This document shows, in pieces, positions 1 to 6,314 of a stretch of 9,992 nt of DNA (the first letter of the stretch is position 1; each line of letters opens with the position of its first letter). Below the pieces are notes generated by a model. That model did no database searches. It was not told the origin of the DNA and saw only the letters and a program-made list of their open reading frames with translations. Source of the DNA: Dehalococcoidia bacterium. Its GTDB lineage: Bacteria > Chloroflexota > Dehalococcoidia > Dehalococcoidales > JAUVZE01. The stretch covers positions 1 through 9,992 of the forward strand of contig SOJS01000100.1 of the NCBI GenBank assembly GCA_004376435.1, written 5' to 3'. Both the position numbers and the translations under genes were made by a program.

Positions 1-729
1 GACCTTGCCTCAATGGGTGTTTACCTTTTCAAGAAGGATGTCCTCCAAAAATTGCTGGAGGAAGACGCTCACACTTCCGGCTCAAGACATGACTTTGGCC
101 GCAATGTAATTCCCAAGATGGCTATCAAGAACAAGGTCTCCGCCTACAAGTTTGATGGCTACTGGCGGGATGTTGGCACCGTGCAAGCCTACTGGGAGGT
201 TAATATGGAGTTACTTGAGTGGTCACCGCCCCTCCTCTTTGATGTTAACTGGCCGGTGCGCACCCAAGAAGAGGAGGGACCACCAGCTATCATCACCGAG
301 AAGGCTAATGTTATCAACAGCATGATATCTAATGGGTGCATCATTGAGGGTCGTGTGGAGCATTCCGTCCTCTCACCAGGAGTCACGGTGATTGAAGGGG
401 CGGTGGTTAAGGACTCAATTATTATGTCACATAGCATCATCAGCTCCAATAGTGTCGTTGACCGCTCTATCATAGATAAAGAGGTAGTAGTCGAAACTGA
501 CTGTCGCATCGGCTTTAGCGATGACTTCCGCCCTAACCGCCTGCAGCCTAAAGCGCTAACCAGCGGCATTACTATTGTCGGCAAGAAGGCTCAAATCCCG
601 GCCGGAACTAAAATAGGGCGTAATTGTGTAATTCACTGCGGTGTTACCAAGGATGATTTTTCCAGCCCTGAAATCCCCAGTGGCGAAACCATTGAGCCAA
701 AGCGGCGGCGGCATGCCCAAAAGGAATAG
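1..729 (+). CDS. glgC: Glucose-1-phosphate adenylyltransferase (ADP-glucose pyrophosphorylase), C-terminal part
   Basis: This is the last 242 codons of a GlgC protein, cut off by the left edge of the window. The reading frame is open from base 1 and begins D-L-A-S-M-G-V-Y-L-F, the family's ASMGxYxF segment, so the ATG at 13 is internal and not a start. Further family marks are HDFGRNVIP (about window residues 30-38) and YWRDVGTVQAYW (from residue 54), which belong to the sugar-phosphate side of the catalytic domain. From about residue 95 onward come the short hexapeptide-like repeats of the left-handed beta-helix domain (for example PAGTKIGRNCVI). It ends in a basic tail, EPKRRRHAQKE. GlgC proteins are usually 400-430 residues, so roughly the first 160-190, including the nucleotide-binding N-terminus, are missing here. 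Known role: ATP plus glucose-1-phosphate to ADP-glucose, the committed step of bacterial glycogen synthesis. galT follows after 52 bases in the same direction. Confidence 0.93.
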   Translation, partial: DLASMGVYLFKKDVLQKLLEEDAHTSGSRHDFGRNVIPKMAIKNKVSAYKFDGYWRDVGTVQAYWEVNMELLEWSPPLLFDVNWPVRTQEEEGPPAIITEKANVINSMISNGCIIEGRVEHSVLSPGVTVIEGAVVKDSIIMSHSIISSNSVVDRSIIDKEVVVETDCRIGFSDDFRPNRLQPKALTSGITIVGKKAQIPAGTKIGRNCVIHCGVTKDDFSSPEIPSGETIEPKRRRHAQKE

Positions 730-781
730 CCGCCTTGCCGATATAAGCCAGCCCAAGGTAAGTTAAAGAGTAAAAGACAAC

Positions 782-1801
782 ATGTCAGAAATAAGGCAAG
801 ACCCGACAACCAGAGCCTGGGTGATAATAGCTCCCGAGAGAGCCAAGCGCCCCCAGCAAAAAACGAAAAAAAAGCCGGCTGATGAGCTGCCCAGCTGGGA
901 TGAGTCCTGCCCTTTTTGCCCCGGCAACGAAAGCCAAACACCTGATGAAGTCTTCCGCCTCTCCCCACCGGAAAAGCCTTCAGCCTGGGAGATAAGGGTA
1001 GTGCCTAATCGGTTTGCCGCGCTGGCACTTGAAGGAGGCGCGGAGAGGAAGGCTGAGGACCACTTCTTCCGTAAAATGAACGGCTTCGGGGCACATGAGG
1101 TAATTATAGAAACCCCGTCTCATAATACCACGATGGCATTGATGACATATCAGCAGATAGAAAAGGTGCTGATAGTCTACCAGAAAAGGTACAACGCACT
1201 AAAGAAAAATCGGCAGTTCAATTTCATTACTATTTTTAAAAATCACGGCTGGGCGTCAGGAACATCCCTAGTCCACCCGCATTCACAATTGGTGGCAACA
1301 CCCGTCATCGCTACTTACTACCACCAAAAATTTGATGTCGCCCATGACTACTACGCCGATATGGGCAAGTGCCTTTACTGCGATTTGCTTAATAAGGAGC
1401 TAGAGAAGGGGGAGAGAGTTATTACCGAAACTAACCAGTTTGTCGCCTTCCACCCCTACGCCTCACGCACGCCCTATGAGACCTGGATTATCCCCAAAAG
1501 GCATTGCGCCTCCTTTGACCTCTCTCCGACGGCGCACTTTGCCGAACTGGCCAGGGTGCTCAAGGACATCCTCTTTTGCTTATACCACAGGCTTGATGAT
1601 CCAGCCTACAATCTTATGGTTGATACCTCCACCACCGCCGATGAAGAGGACCCCTATTACCACTGGCATATCAGGATAGTACCCAGATTGACCACCATTG
1701 CCGGCTTTGAAATGGGCTCGGGTATCTATATCAATACGGCACTGCCCGAGCAGACGGCAAGCCTGATGAGGGAATATAATACCTCTGCCGGCAAGCAATA
1801 A
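782..1801 (+). CDS. galT: Galactose-1-phosphate uridylyltransferase family protein (HIT superfamily)
   Basis: This 339-residue protein matches the GalT family over its full usual length. It opens with the typical RQDPTTRAWVIIAPERAKRP. C43-P-F-C46 is the N-terminal zinc pair. The active site is H165-P-H167-S-Q169, where H167 corresponds to the uridylylated histidine and lies at nearly the same position as in E. coli (H166). A second pair, C197-L-Y-C200, opens the C-terminal half, followed by HPYASRTPYETWIIPKRH and a late HWHIRIVPR metal-type segment. Known role: transfer of UMP between UDP-glucose and galactose-1-phosphate in the Leloir pathway. Close homologues have also been found to act on ADP-glucose or with other nucleotidyl groups, and the neighbour glgC makes ADP-glucose, so the exact substrate is not certain. 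The ATG at 782 is chosen because the family N-terminus begins there; the ribosome binding site is weak. It ends 23 bases before the convergent otsB, with no clear terminator between them. Confidence 0.9.
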   Translation: MSEIRQDPTTRAWVIIAPERAKRPQQKTKKKPADELPSWDESCPFCPGNESQTPDEVFRLSPPEKPSAWEIRVVPNRFAALALEGGAERKAEDHFFRKMNGFGAHEVIIETPSHNTTMALMTYQQIEKVLIVYQKRYNALKKNRQFNFITIFKNHGWASGTSLVHPHSQLVATPVIATYYHQKFDVAHDYYADMGKCLYCDLLNKELEKGERVITETNQFVAFHPYASRTPYETWIIPKRHCASFDLSPTAHFAELARVLKDILFCLYHRLDDPAYNLMVDTSTTADEEDPYYHWHIRIVPRLTTIAGFEMGSGIYINTALPEQTASLMREYNTSAGKQ

Positions 1802-1824
1802 GCCCAGCCTGCCAAAACCAGAAA

Positions 1825-2625
1825 CTACTTCAGCTCAAGCAGCCGCGACAGGAAGTCCATCACTTCTGATGTGGAACTGAGGAAGTAATCAGCGTTTGAT
1901 GATGGATTATCCTGACCAACAAAAATACTCCAGCCCTGCGGGCGGTGAAGAATCTTAAAGGCATCCTCATCGGTGGTGTCATCACCCAGATAGATAACTG
2001 GCAGTTGCTCACACTTAAGGATGGCTTTTATTTCCTTGCTAATTTTCTCCACCGCTTTCCCTTTGTGCCAGTCTATCGGCGGCCTGACCTCCCAGACCTT
2101 CTTCCCCGAGGTAACCCTGATTTTCCCCTCCTGCAGAGGGGGTGAGGCAATGCGGTGAAAAATTTCGGCGACTAAATCAACCTCATCTCTTTTAACCAGG
2201 CGGTAGTGAACACTCAGGCTTAAGCCCTTGTCCTCAACGATGACCCCTTCAATACTGCCCAGTTTGGCGGAGAACTGGCGGGCAAGGCTAGCTATTTCTA
2301 CCTGAGCTGCTTTAGCCGCCGGATTGATAAACTTCAGCCCGGGACCCTCCAGTTCAAGTCCATGGTTGCCGGCATAGTAGATACCTTCTACCCCCACCAT
2401 AGCCTTGACCTCACCCAGCGGGCGGCCACTGATAATGCCCACCTTGAAGGCTGGTTTTTTCGCCAGGGCACGGAGTTTGTCTCTGGTCTCGGCTGATAAA
2501 AATGCCTCGTCCGGACGGCCGACAATCGGGGTTAAGGTACCATCATAGTCCGAGAGAAGAAGAACATAGGCAGCCGCTTTAATATCAGAGGAAAAAAGCT
2601 GCCATGACTTAAAAAGGTGCTCCAC
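1825..2625 (-). CDS. otsB: Trehalose-6-phosphate phosphatase
   Basis: This 266-residue HAD-superfamily phosphatase has all the marks of OtsB. Motif I is S-D26-Y-D28-G-T-L, with D26 the expected nucleophile and D28 the acid/base. Motif II is ISGR (S66-R68). Substrate-side motifs are GNHGLE (86-91) and W-E-V-R-P-P followed by DWHKGKAV, with K188 as the motif III lysine. Motif IV is LGDDTTDEDAF, with D215, D216 and D219 binding magnesium. Known reaction: trehalose-6-phosphate to trehalose plus phosphate in the cytoplasm. The start is GTG at 2625-2623, overlapping the otsA stop by one base (TAGTG) and preceded by GGGGGT as a ribosome binding site, so translation is probably coupled to otsA. The coding segment at 2125-2147 (residues near 160-167, ASPPLQEG) resembles part of the palindromic repeat at the right edge of the window. 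Confidence 0.95.
   Translation of the reverse strand: MEHLFKSWQLFSSDIKAAAYVLLLSDYDGTLTPIVGRPDEAFLSAETRDKLRALAKKPAFKVGIISGRPLGEVKAMVGVEGIYYAGNHGLELEGPGLKFINPAAKAAQVEIASLARQFSAKLGSIEGVIVEDKGLSLSVHYRLVKRDEVDLVAEIFHRIASPPLQEGKIRVTSGKKVWEVRPPIDWHKGKAVEKISKEIKAILKCEQLPVIYLGDDTTDEDAFKILHRPQGWSIFVGQDNPSSNADYFLSSTSEVMDFLSRLLELK
2125..2147. repeat. Short repeat-like palindrome inside otsB
   Basis: CCCCTC (2125-2130) and GAGGGG (2136-2141) form a 6-bp stem around CTGCA. It runs straight into AGGGGGTGAGG (2137-2147). The same 11 bases occur at 9971-9981 at the end of the large palindromic repeat, also just after a CCCCTC/GAGGGG-type hairpin. The segment lies in frame within otsB and does not visibly lengthen the protein relative to the family. 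It may be a relic of the same repeat family or chance similarity in G-rich sequence. Confidence 0.35.
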
Positions 2626-4112
2626 TAGACCCCCGCCATTGAGATGAGTTTAGAGACCATAGAGCCACCCCAGCGGTAGATGTTATTACTGGCCACTGTC
2701 TTCTGCATCGCCTTCATCCGCCGCCGCCTTTCTGGCTCGGGCATCTCTATCGCCTCCTTTATCTTGCGGGCAAATTCATCAATAGCAAAGGGGTTAATCA
2801 AGATAGCCTCCCCCATTTCAGCGGCGGCACCGGTAAACTGGCTTAAGATTAAGACGCCGTCCCCATCAATCCGGGAGGCGACAAACTCTTTAGCCACCAG
2901 ATTCATGCCATCATGTAGTGAACTGACAACGCAGAAGTTTGCCAGTCGGCGCAGAGCGGCCAGGGCGGAGGGGGTCAGCTGTTTTGTCATCGGGATTACT
3001 GGCTGCCAGGAGTCAGTGCCATATCTATCATTTATGCCCTTCATCAGGTCTTCAATCTCCTGGCCAATGTCCTTATAGCTCTCAATCTGAGTTCGGCTGG
3101 GCATGCCCGCCTGGATGAAGACAACCTTGCCCCGGTAATCAGGGAAGCGTTCCAGGAACTTCTCCAGCGCCTGAAGCCTCTGCGGTATCCCTTTGGTGTA
3201 GTCCATTCTATCCATGCCCACGCCGACATATTTCCCCTTCAGATTGAACTGGCGGCTCATTTTTTCCATCTCCCGCACCACTGCCTCATTATCCGCCTCC
3301 CGGGAAAGCCAATCAAAGTCAACACTGATGGGAAAGGGCTGCACTAATGTGGTCTTGCCCCGATGGACTACAGCCGACTGCTCGCGGTCTATTTTAGCTC
3401 CCAGACTGTGCTCCGCCGTCTCCAGCAGATTATCACAGTAGGACTGGGTATGAAAGCCAAGCAGGTCATTGCCCAGCAAGCCATCTAATATCTCCTCCTG
3501 CCAGGGACAGGTGCGGAATATCTCATGGGTTGGCCAGGGGATGTGCCAGAACTGACCGACCGTTATTTTTGGATTTTGCTCTTTAATCAGGCGGGAAAGC
3601 AGGGCAAAGTGGTAGTCCTGCACCAGCACCATTGCCTTACCGCCAGCCACCTCCTGGGAAACCGCCTCGGCAAAAATCTGGTTCACCTTCTTATAGGTGT
3701 TCCAGTCAGTCTCCCTGAAGATAGGCGGGGTAAAAAAGGTAACATGGCACAGCGGCCAGAGCGCCTCATTGGCGAAGCCAAGGTAGAAGCCCTTAATCTC
3801 TTCTTCAGTCAGCCAGACACGGCGCAGGCTGTATTCTGGCTTATCGGGCGGCACCGCCACCCGATTATGGTCGTCAACAACCTTCTTGTCAGCATCACCC
3901 ATTCCAGTGGCTACCCAGGTACCCTGGGCAGCGCGCATTACCGGGTCTAGCGCCTCGGTAAGCCCGCTAACCGGTCGGTTCCAGACTATCTTACCACCAG
4001 ACATAGTATGAATATAAGGTTCCCGGTTGGATATTACCACAAAGGAATAATCACCCAGCTTCCCTCGCACCAGCTGATATAGCCTATCCTTATCCCATTT
4101 CAGGTCTTTCAC
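2625..4112 (-). CDS. otsA: Trehalose-6-phosphate synthase (GT20 glycosyltransferase)
   Basis: This 495-residue protein is a GT-B fold, GT20 family enzyme. Visible motifs in order are ISNREP (27-32), NRPVSGL (45-51, the N-terminal sugar-phosphate loop), QDYHFALL (165-172), WHIPWP with E197 and R200 in EIFR (189-200), GFHT (219-222), GMDRMDYTKGIPQRL (299-313) and DGMNLVAKEFVA (401-412), followed by LILSQFTGAAAEM. R302 and K307 correspond to E. coli R262 and K267, which contact the nucleotide diphosphate; D401 corresponds to D361. Known reaction: NDP-glucose (UDP- or ADP-glucose) plus glucose-6-phosphate to trehalose-6-phosphate. The start is GTG at 4112-4110 with AGGTAGG five to six bases upstream. 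otsB follows with a one-base overlap, and sod lies 48 bases upstream on the same strand. Some motifs differ from E. coli OtsA (VSGL for GGL; WHIPWP for LHIPFP). Related GT20 enzymes make glucosylglycerol-phosphate, but coupling to otsB favours trehalose. Confidence 0.92.
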   Translation of the reverse strand: MKDLKWDKDRLYQLVRGKLGDYSFVVISNREPYIHTMSGGKIVWNRPVSGLTEALDPVMRAAQGTWVATGMGDADKKVVDDHNRVAVPPDKPEYSLRRVWLTEEEIKGFYLGFANEALWPLCHVTFFTPPIFRETDWNTYKKVNQIFAEAVSQEVAGGKAMVLVQDYHFALLSRLIKEQNPKITVGQFWHIPWPTHEIFRTCPWQEEILDGLLGNDLLGFHTQSYCDNLLETAEHSLGAKIDREQSAVVHRGKTTLVQPFPISVDFDWLSREADNEAVVREMEKMSRQFNLKGKYVGVGMDRMDYTKGIPQRLQALEKFLERFPDYRGKVVFIQAGMPSRTQIESYKDIGQEIEDLMKGINDRYGTDSWQPVIPMTKQLTPSALAALRRLANFCVVSSLHDGMNLVAKEFVASRIDGDGVLILSQFTGAAAEMGEAILINPFAIDEFARKIKEAIEMPEPERRRRMKAMQKTVASNNIYRWGGSMVSKLISMAGV

Positions 4113-4160
4113 TTTATCCTACCTTTCTTAAGTATCAGGTCTAAATACCACCACGGTCGC

Positions 4161-4733
4161 CTAGCCCAGCCGACTACTAACCACCGGCCAGTTAATATTC
4201 TTGAAAAAGGCTTCAATATAGCCCGCCCGCTTTAAGCCATAGTCGGTCATGAAGGCATGCTCAAAGACATCCATCACCAGAATTGGCTTACAGCCAGCCA
4301 GATGACCGACCTCATGCTCGTTAATCCACTGGTTAAGGAGCCGGCCGCTTACATTATCCTGGTAGAGAATAACCCAGCCGATGCCACGCATTGCCCCGGT
4401 AGCCTTGAAATCCTGCTGCCAGGCATCATAACTGCCATAGCTATCAGCTAACTTCCTAGTCAGTGTCCCGGCTTTGTCCAGAGGCGTTTTGCCCCCCAGA
4501 TTCTCAAAGTAGTATTCATGGAGACGCATGCCGTTGAACTCAAAGCCGAGCCGACGCTTGAGCTCGGCATATTCAGGGTTGGTACCATCTTTAGCCTTGC
4601 CCACCAGTAGCTCAAGAATCTTGTTGGTGTTAGCCACATAGCCCTGATAGAGGGTAAAGTGGTTATTGAGCAGGGTGTCACTAAAACCAGGTGTGCCGAT
4701 GAGATGGTTGTAGTCCTTTGCTGAGTAAGCCAT
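4161..4733 (-). CDS. sod: Fe/Mn-family superoxide dismutase, divergent type
   Basis: This is a 190-residue Fe/Mn superoxide dismutase, converting superoxide to oxygen and hydrogen peroxide. The C-terminal half is clear: MRGIGWVILYQD (115-126), then PILVMDVFEHAF (150-161) with ligands D155 and H159, and YIEAFFKNINW (172-182). H72 in MRLHEYYF matches the second histidine ligand. The N-terminal helix reads LLNNHFTLYQGYV (21-33), with H25 and the active-site Tyr as Y32. Aligned without gaps from Y32, the usual first ligand (His26 of E. coli MnSOD) falls on N24, with H25 one residue later. H140 occupies the second-sphere position held by Gln in MnSOD and His in the mycobacterial enzyme. The start is ATG at 4733-4731, with AAAGGAGAG just upstream and family homology beginning there; an in-frame ATG 12 codons earlier lacks such a site. 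No signal peptide, so cytoplasmic. It heads a likely sod-otsA-otsB transcript. Metal preference cannot be read safely. Confidence 0.9.
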   Translation of the reverse strand: MAYSAKDYNHLIGTPGFSDTLLNNHFTLYQGYVANTNKILELLVGKAKDGTNPEYAELKRRLGFEFNGMRLHEYYFENLGGKTPLDKAGTLTRKLADSYGSYDAWQQDFKATGAMRGIGWVILYQDNVSGRLLNQWINEHEVGHLAGCKPILVMDVFEHAFMTDYGLKRAGYIEAFFKNINWPVVSSRLG

Positions 4734-4735
4734 GG

Positions 4736-4744
4736 CTCTCCTTT
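4736..4744 (-). promoter_or_regulatory. Ribosome binding site that fixes the sod start
   Basis: On the - strand AAAGGAGAG ends two bases before the ATG at 4733-4731. It decides between this ATG and the in-frame ATG at 4769-4767, which has no comparable sequence upstream. Confidence 0.75.
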
Positions 4745-4782
4745 CCCCAGTTTTTACTATCCTCCACAACCGTCCCAGGAAC

Positions 4783-4804
4783 CCAGCTATTATATCACAG
4801 CTGG
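4783..4804. promoter_or_regulatory. Inverted repeat framing the sod -10 element, possible operator
   Basis: CCAGCT (4783-4788) and AGCTGG (4799-4804) form a perfect 6-bp inverted repeat with a 10-base centre that contains the -10 element of the sod promoter. A further AGCT at 4809-4812 follows. The position would let a bound dimeric repressor block sod transcription. No specific regulator can be named from the sequence. Confidence 0.4.
4789..4797 (-). promoter_or_regulatory. Extended -10 promoter of sod-otsA-otsB
   Basis: Read on the - strand this is TGaTATAAT, a perfect -10 hexamer (4794-4789) with the extended TGn motif. No good -35 is seen 16-19 bases upstream, as is common for extended -10 promoters. 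Transcription would begin near 4782, giving a leader of about 50 bases before sod. This is the only clear promoter for the sod-otsA-otsB cluster. Confidence 0.6.
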
Positions 4805-4844
4805 TTACAGCTATGCCACTTCTGAAAAAGCTTTAACTGACCCC

Positions 4845-4874
4845 TTGCCTTAAGAAAATAAGGTATGATATACT
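4845..4874 (+). promoter_or_regulatory. Predicted sigma-70-type promoter of the nuo operon
   Basis: TTGCCT at 4845-4850 (four of six matches to TTGACA) and TATACT at 4869-4874 (five of six matches to TATAAT) are separated by 18 bases. The expected start of transcription is near 4881, leaving a leader of about 25 bases before the nuoA start. The spacer holds a small inverted repeat (CCTTA and TAAGG around AGAAAA). Confidence 0.5.
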
Positions 4875-4893
4875 ATCGGCGGCACTATGAAAT

Positions 4894-4900
4894 AGGGGGA
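4894..4900 (+). promoter_or_regulatory. Ribosome binding site supporting a TTG start for nuoA
   Basis: AGGGGGA lies six bases before TTG at 4907-4909. The only nearby ATG upstream (4887) runs into a stop after two codons, so the TTG is the supported start. Confidence 0.65.
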
Positions 4901-4906
4901 TAATAA

Positions 4907-5278
4907 TTGCTGGCAAACTTTGGTTATATCGGGCTATTTCTCATAGTCGCCGTTATTTTTGCTGTTACCACCCTCCTCCTCCCCATCACCCTTAGATTTC
5001 TTAAAATTATCCCCCAAAAGCCCGACCCTATCAAGAGTTCTACCTTTGAATGCGGCATGGAGACCACCGGCCGCTCATGGGTTCAGTTTAATTTCCGCTA
5101 TTATTTTTACGCCCTGATGTTTATTGCCCTTGATATCCTGGTTGTTTTCCTCTATCCCTGGGCAGTTGGCTTAAGAGAGCTGGGTGGTTCAGCTTTTATA
5201 GCAGTACTTATTCTTATCTTCATTATTACCGTCGGCTATGTCTACGCCTGGAGAAAGGGTGTTCTGGAATGGAAGTAG
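4907..5278 (+). CDS. nuoA: Complex I subunit NuoA
   Basis: This 123-residue membrane protein is subunit A of respiratory complex I, part of the membrane arm next to the quinone site. It has three predicted membrane segments, about residues 6-28, 66-87 and 92-114. The conserved loop FECGMET (47-53) precedes segment two, which reads FIALDILVVFLYPWAV. D76 matches the conserved acidic residue of the family's FDVE motif, but the following glutamate position is L78. The start codon is TTG with a good ribosome binding site. As first gene of nuoABCDHIJK it lies directly behind the predicted promoter. Its last 10 bases overlap nuoB. Length is normal for the family (about 120-150). Confidence 0.94.
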   Translation: MLANFGYIGLFLIVAVIFAVTTLLLPITLRFLKIIPQKPDPIKSSTFECGMETTGRSWVQFNFRYYFYALMFIALDILVVFLYPWAVGLRELGGSAFIAVLILIFIITVGYVYAWRKGVLEWK

Positions 5279-5865
5279 CCAGGGAACATATCTATTCTGA
5301 TGCCGACCTTGACCGAGTTGAAGGTAACCAGATAGAGGCACTGAAGGCACACAGCCAGCAGCCTTTTCCTGACCCGGATGAGTGGCTGGATGAGAAACTT
5401 GAGCGTAATATCCTGCTCATCACAGTTGATGCCGCTCTGAATTGGGCACGGCGGTCTTCACTGTGGCCGGCAATATGCTTCCCCGCCTGCTGTGCCTTTG
5501 AGCTTATTGCCGCCAACGCCTCCCGCTTTGACCTCTCCCGCTTCGGCATGGAAATCCTCCGTGCCTCGCCGCGCCAGGCTGATTTGATGATTACCGCCGG
5601 CACGCTGACCTGGAAGATGGCGCCTCAGGTAAGGCGTATCTATGACCAGATGGCGGAGCCAAAATGGGTAATTGCCATGGGGGCTTGTGCCATCAGTGGC
5701 GGCATTTTCACCTCGTCCTATAGCGTGGTTCCAGGGTATAACCGTATCATTCCGATTGATGTTTACGTGCCGGGCTGCCCACCCCGCCCCGAAGCCTTAA
5801 TTTACGGGATAAGGATGCTACATTCCAAGATAGCCAGAAGGAGTCTCGGCACAGAAGCCAAATAA
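5269..5865 (+). CDS. nuoB: Complex I subunit NuoB (cluster N2 protein)
   Basis: This 198-residue subunit carries the terminal [4Fe-4S] cluster N2, which passes electrons to quinone. The four expected ligands are present: the tandem C74-C75 in PACCAFEL, C140 in MGACAISGG and C170 in VPGCPPRPEAL. Family motifs NWARRSSLWP (58-67) and RFGMEILRASPRQADLMI (91-108) are clear. The residues just before the tandem cysteines read ICFPACC where many bacterial NuoB proteins have TFGLACC. The N-terminus, about 45 residues before the core, is acidic and longer than in compact NuoB proteins. Translation probably starts at ATG 5269, overlapping the nuoA end by 10 bases, with AAAGGG upstream. A [NiFe]-hydrogenase small-subunit relative is unlikely because the neighbouring NuoD lacks nickel-binding cysteines. 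Confidence 0.95.
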   Translation: MEVAREHIYSDADLDRVEGNQIEALKAHSQQPFPDPDEWLDEKLERNILLITVDAALNWARRSSLWPAICFPACCAFELIAANASRFDLSRFGMEILRASPRQADLMITAGTLTWKMAPQVRRIYDQMAEPKWVIAMGACAISGGIFTSSYSVVPGYNRIIPIDVYVPGCPPRPEALIYGIRMLHSKIARRSLGTEAK

Positions 5866-5870
5866 AGAAA

Positions 5871-6314
5871 ATGACAGTAGCTCTCTCCGGTAAGGAAATA
5901 GCCACCAAAATAGAAGAGCGGTTTCCAGGCAGTGTTGTTAAGTCCAGTCCTGATAGCCTAGTAGTTAAGAGTGAGTTCCTGCTTGATGTCGCCACTTTCC
6001 TCAAGACTACGCCGGATCTTGATTTTGACTATCTGACCGCCATTACCGCTATTGACTACTATGACCGCTTTGAGGTGGTCTACCAGCTGACATCAATTAA
6101 GCATAACCACAGCCTGATGGTAAAGACGCACTGTTATGGCCGGGATAACCTCAGCCTGCCTTCAGTGGTGGGCTTGTGGCGGGGGGCCGATTTTCAGGAG
6201 CGGGAGATTTATGACCTGATGGGAATAAGCTTTGACGGGCACCCCAATATGAAGCGTATTGTCCTCTGGGAAGGATTTGAGGGACACCCGTTACGCAAGG
6301 ATTATGGTACTTAA
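5871..6314 (+). CDS. nuoC: Complex I subunit NuoC (30 kDa subunit)
   Basis: This 147-residue protein is the small peripheral-arm subunit that packs on NuoD. The family signature WRGADFQEREIYDLMGI occupies residues 103-119, followed by GHPNMKRIVLWEGFEGHPLRKDY. It is a free-standing NuoC, not fused to NuoD as in E. coli. The start is ATG five bases after the nuoB stop; no strong ribosome binding site is visible, so translation may depend on nuoB. Its last 11 bases overlap nuoD. Confidence 0.94.
   Translation: MTVALSGKEIATKIEERFPGSVVKSSPDSLVVKSEFLLDVATFLKTTPDLDFDYLTAITAIDYYDRFEVVYQLTSIKHNHSLMVKTHCYGRDNLSLPSVVGLWRGADFQEREIYDLMGISFDGHPNMKRIVLWEGFEGHPLRKDYGT

Noticed and set aside
1802..1824. A bidirectional terminator between convergent galT and otsB.
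   Set aside because: Only 23 bases are available and no stem longer than four pairs or T-run is visible.
3525..3950. A 141-codon open frame on the + strand opposite otsA, and other long opposite-strand frames.
   Set aside because: They are antisense shadows of well-supported genes with no recognisable domains.
4734..4769. A 12-residue N-terminal extension of the superoxide dismutase from the ATG at 4769-4767.
   Set aside because: The strong ribosome binding site lies inside it, just before the ATG at 4733-4731, and family homology starts there.
6259..6303. A 15-codon upstream extension of nuoD from a TTG.
   Set aside because: It reads the end of nuoC out of frame and has no similarity to NuoD, whose conserved start matches ATG 6304.
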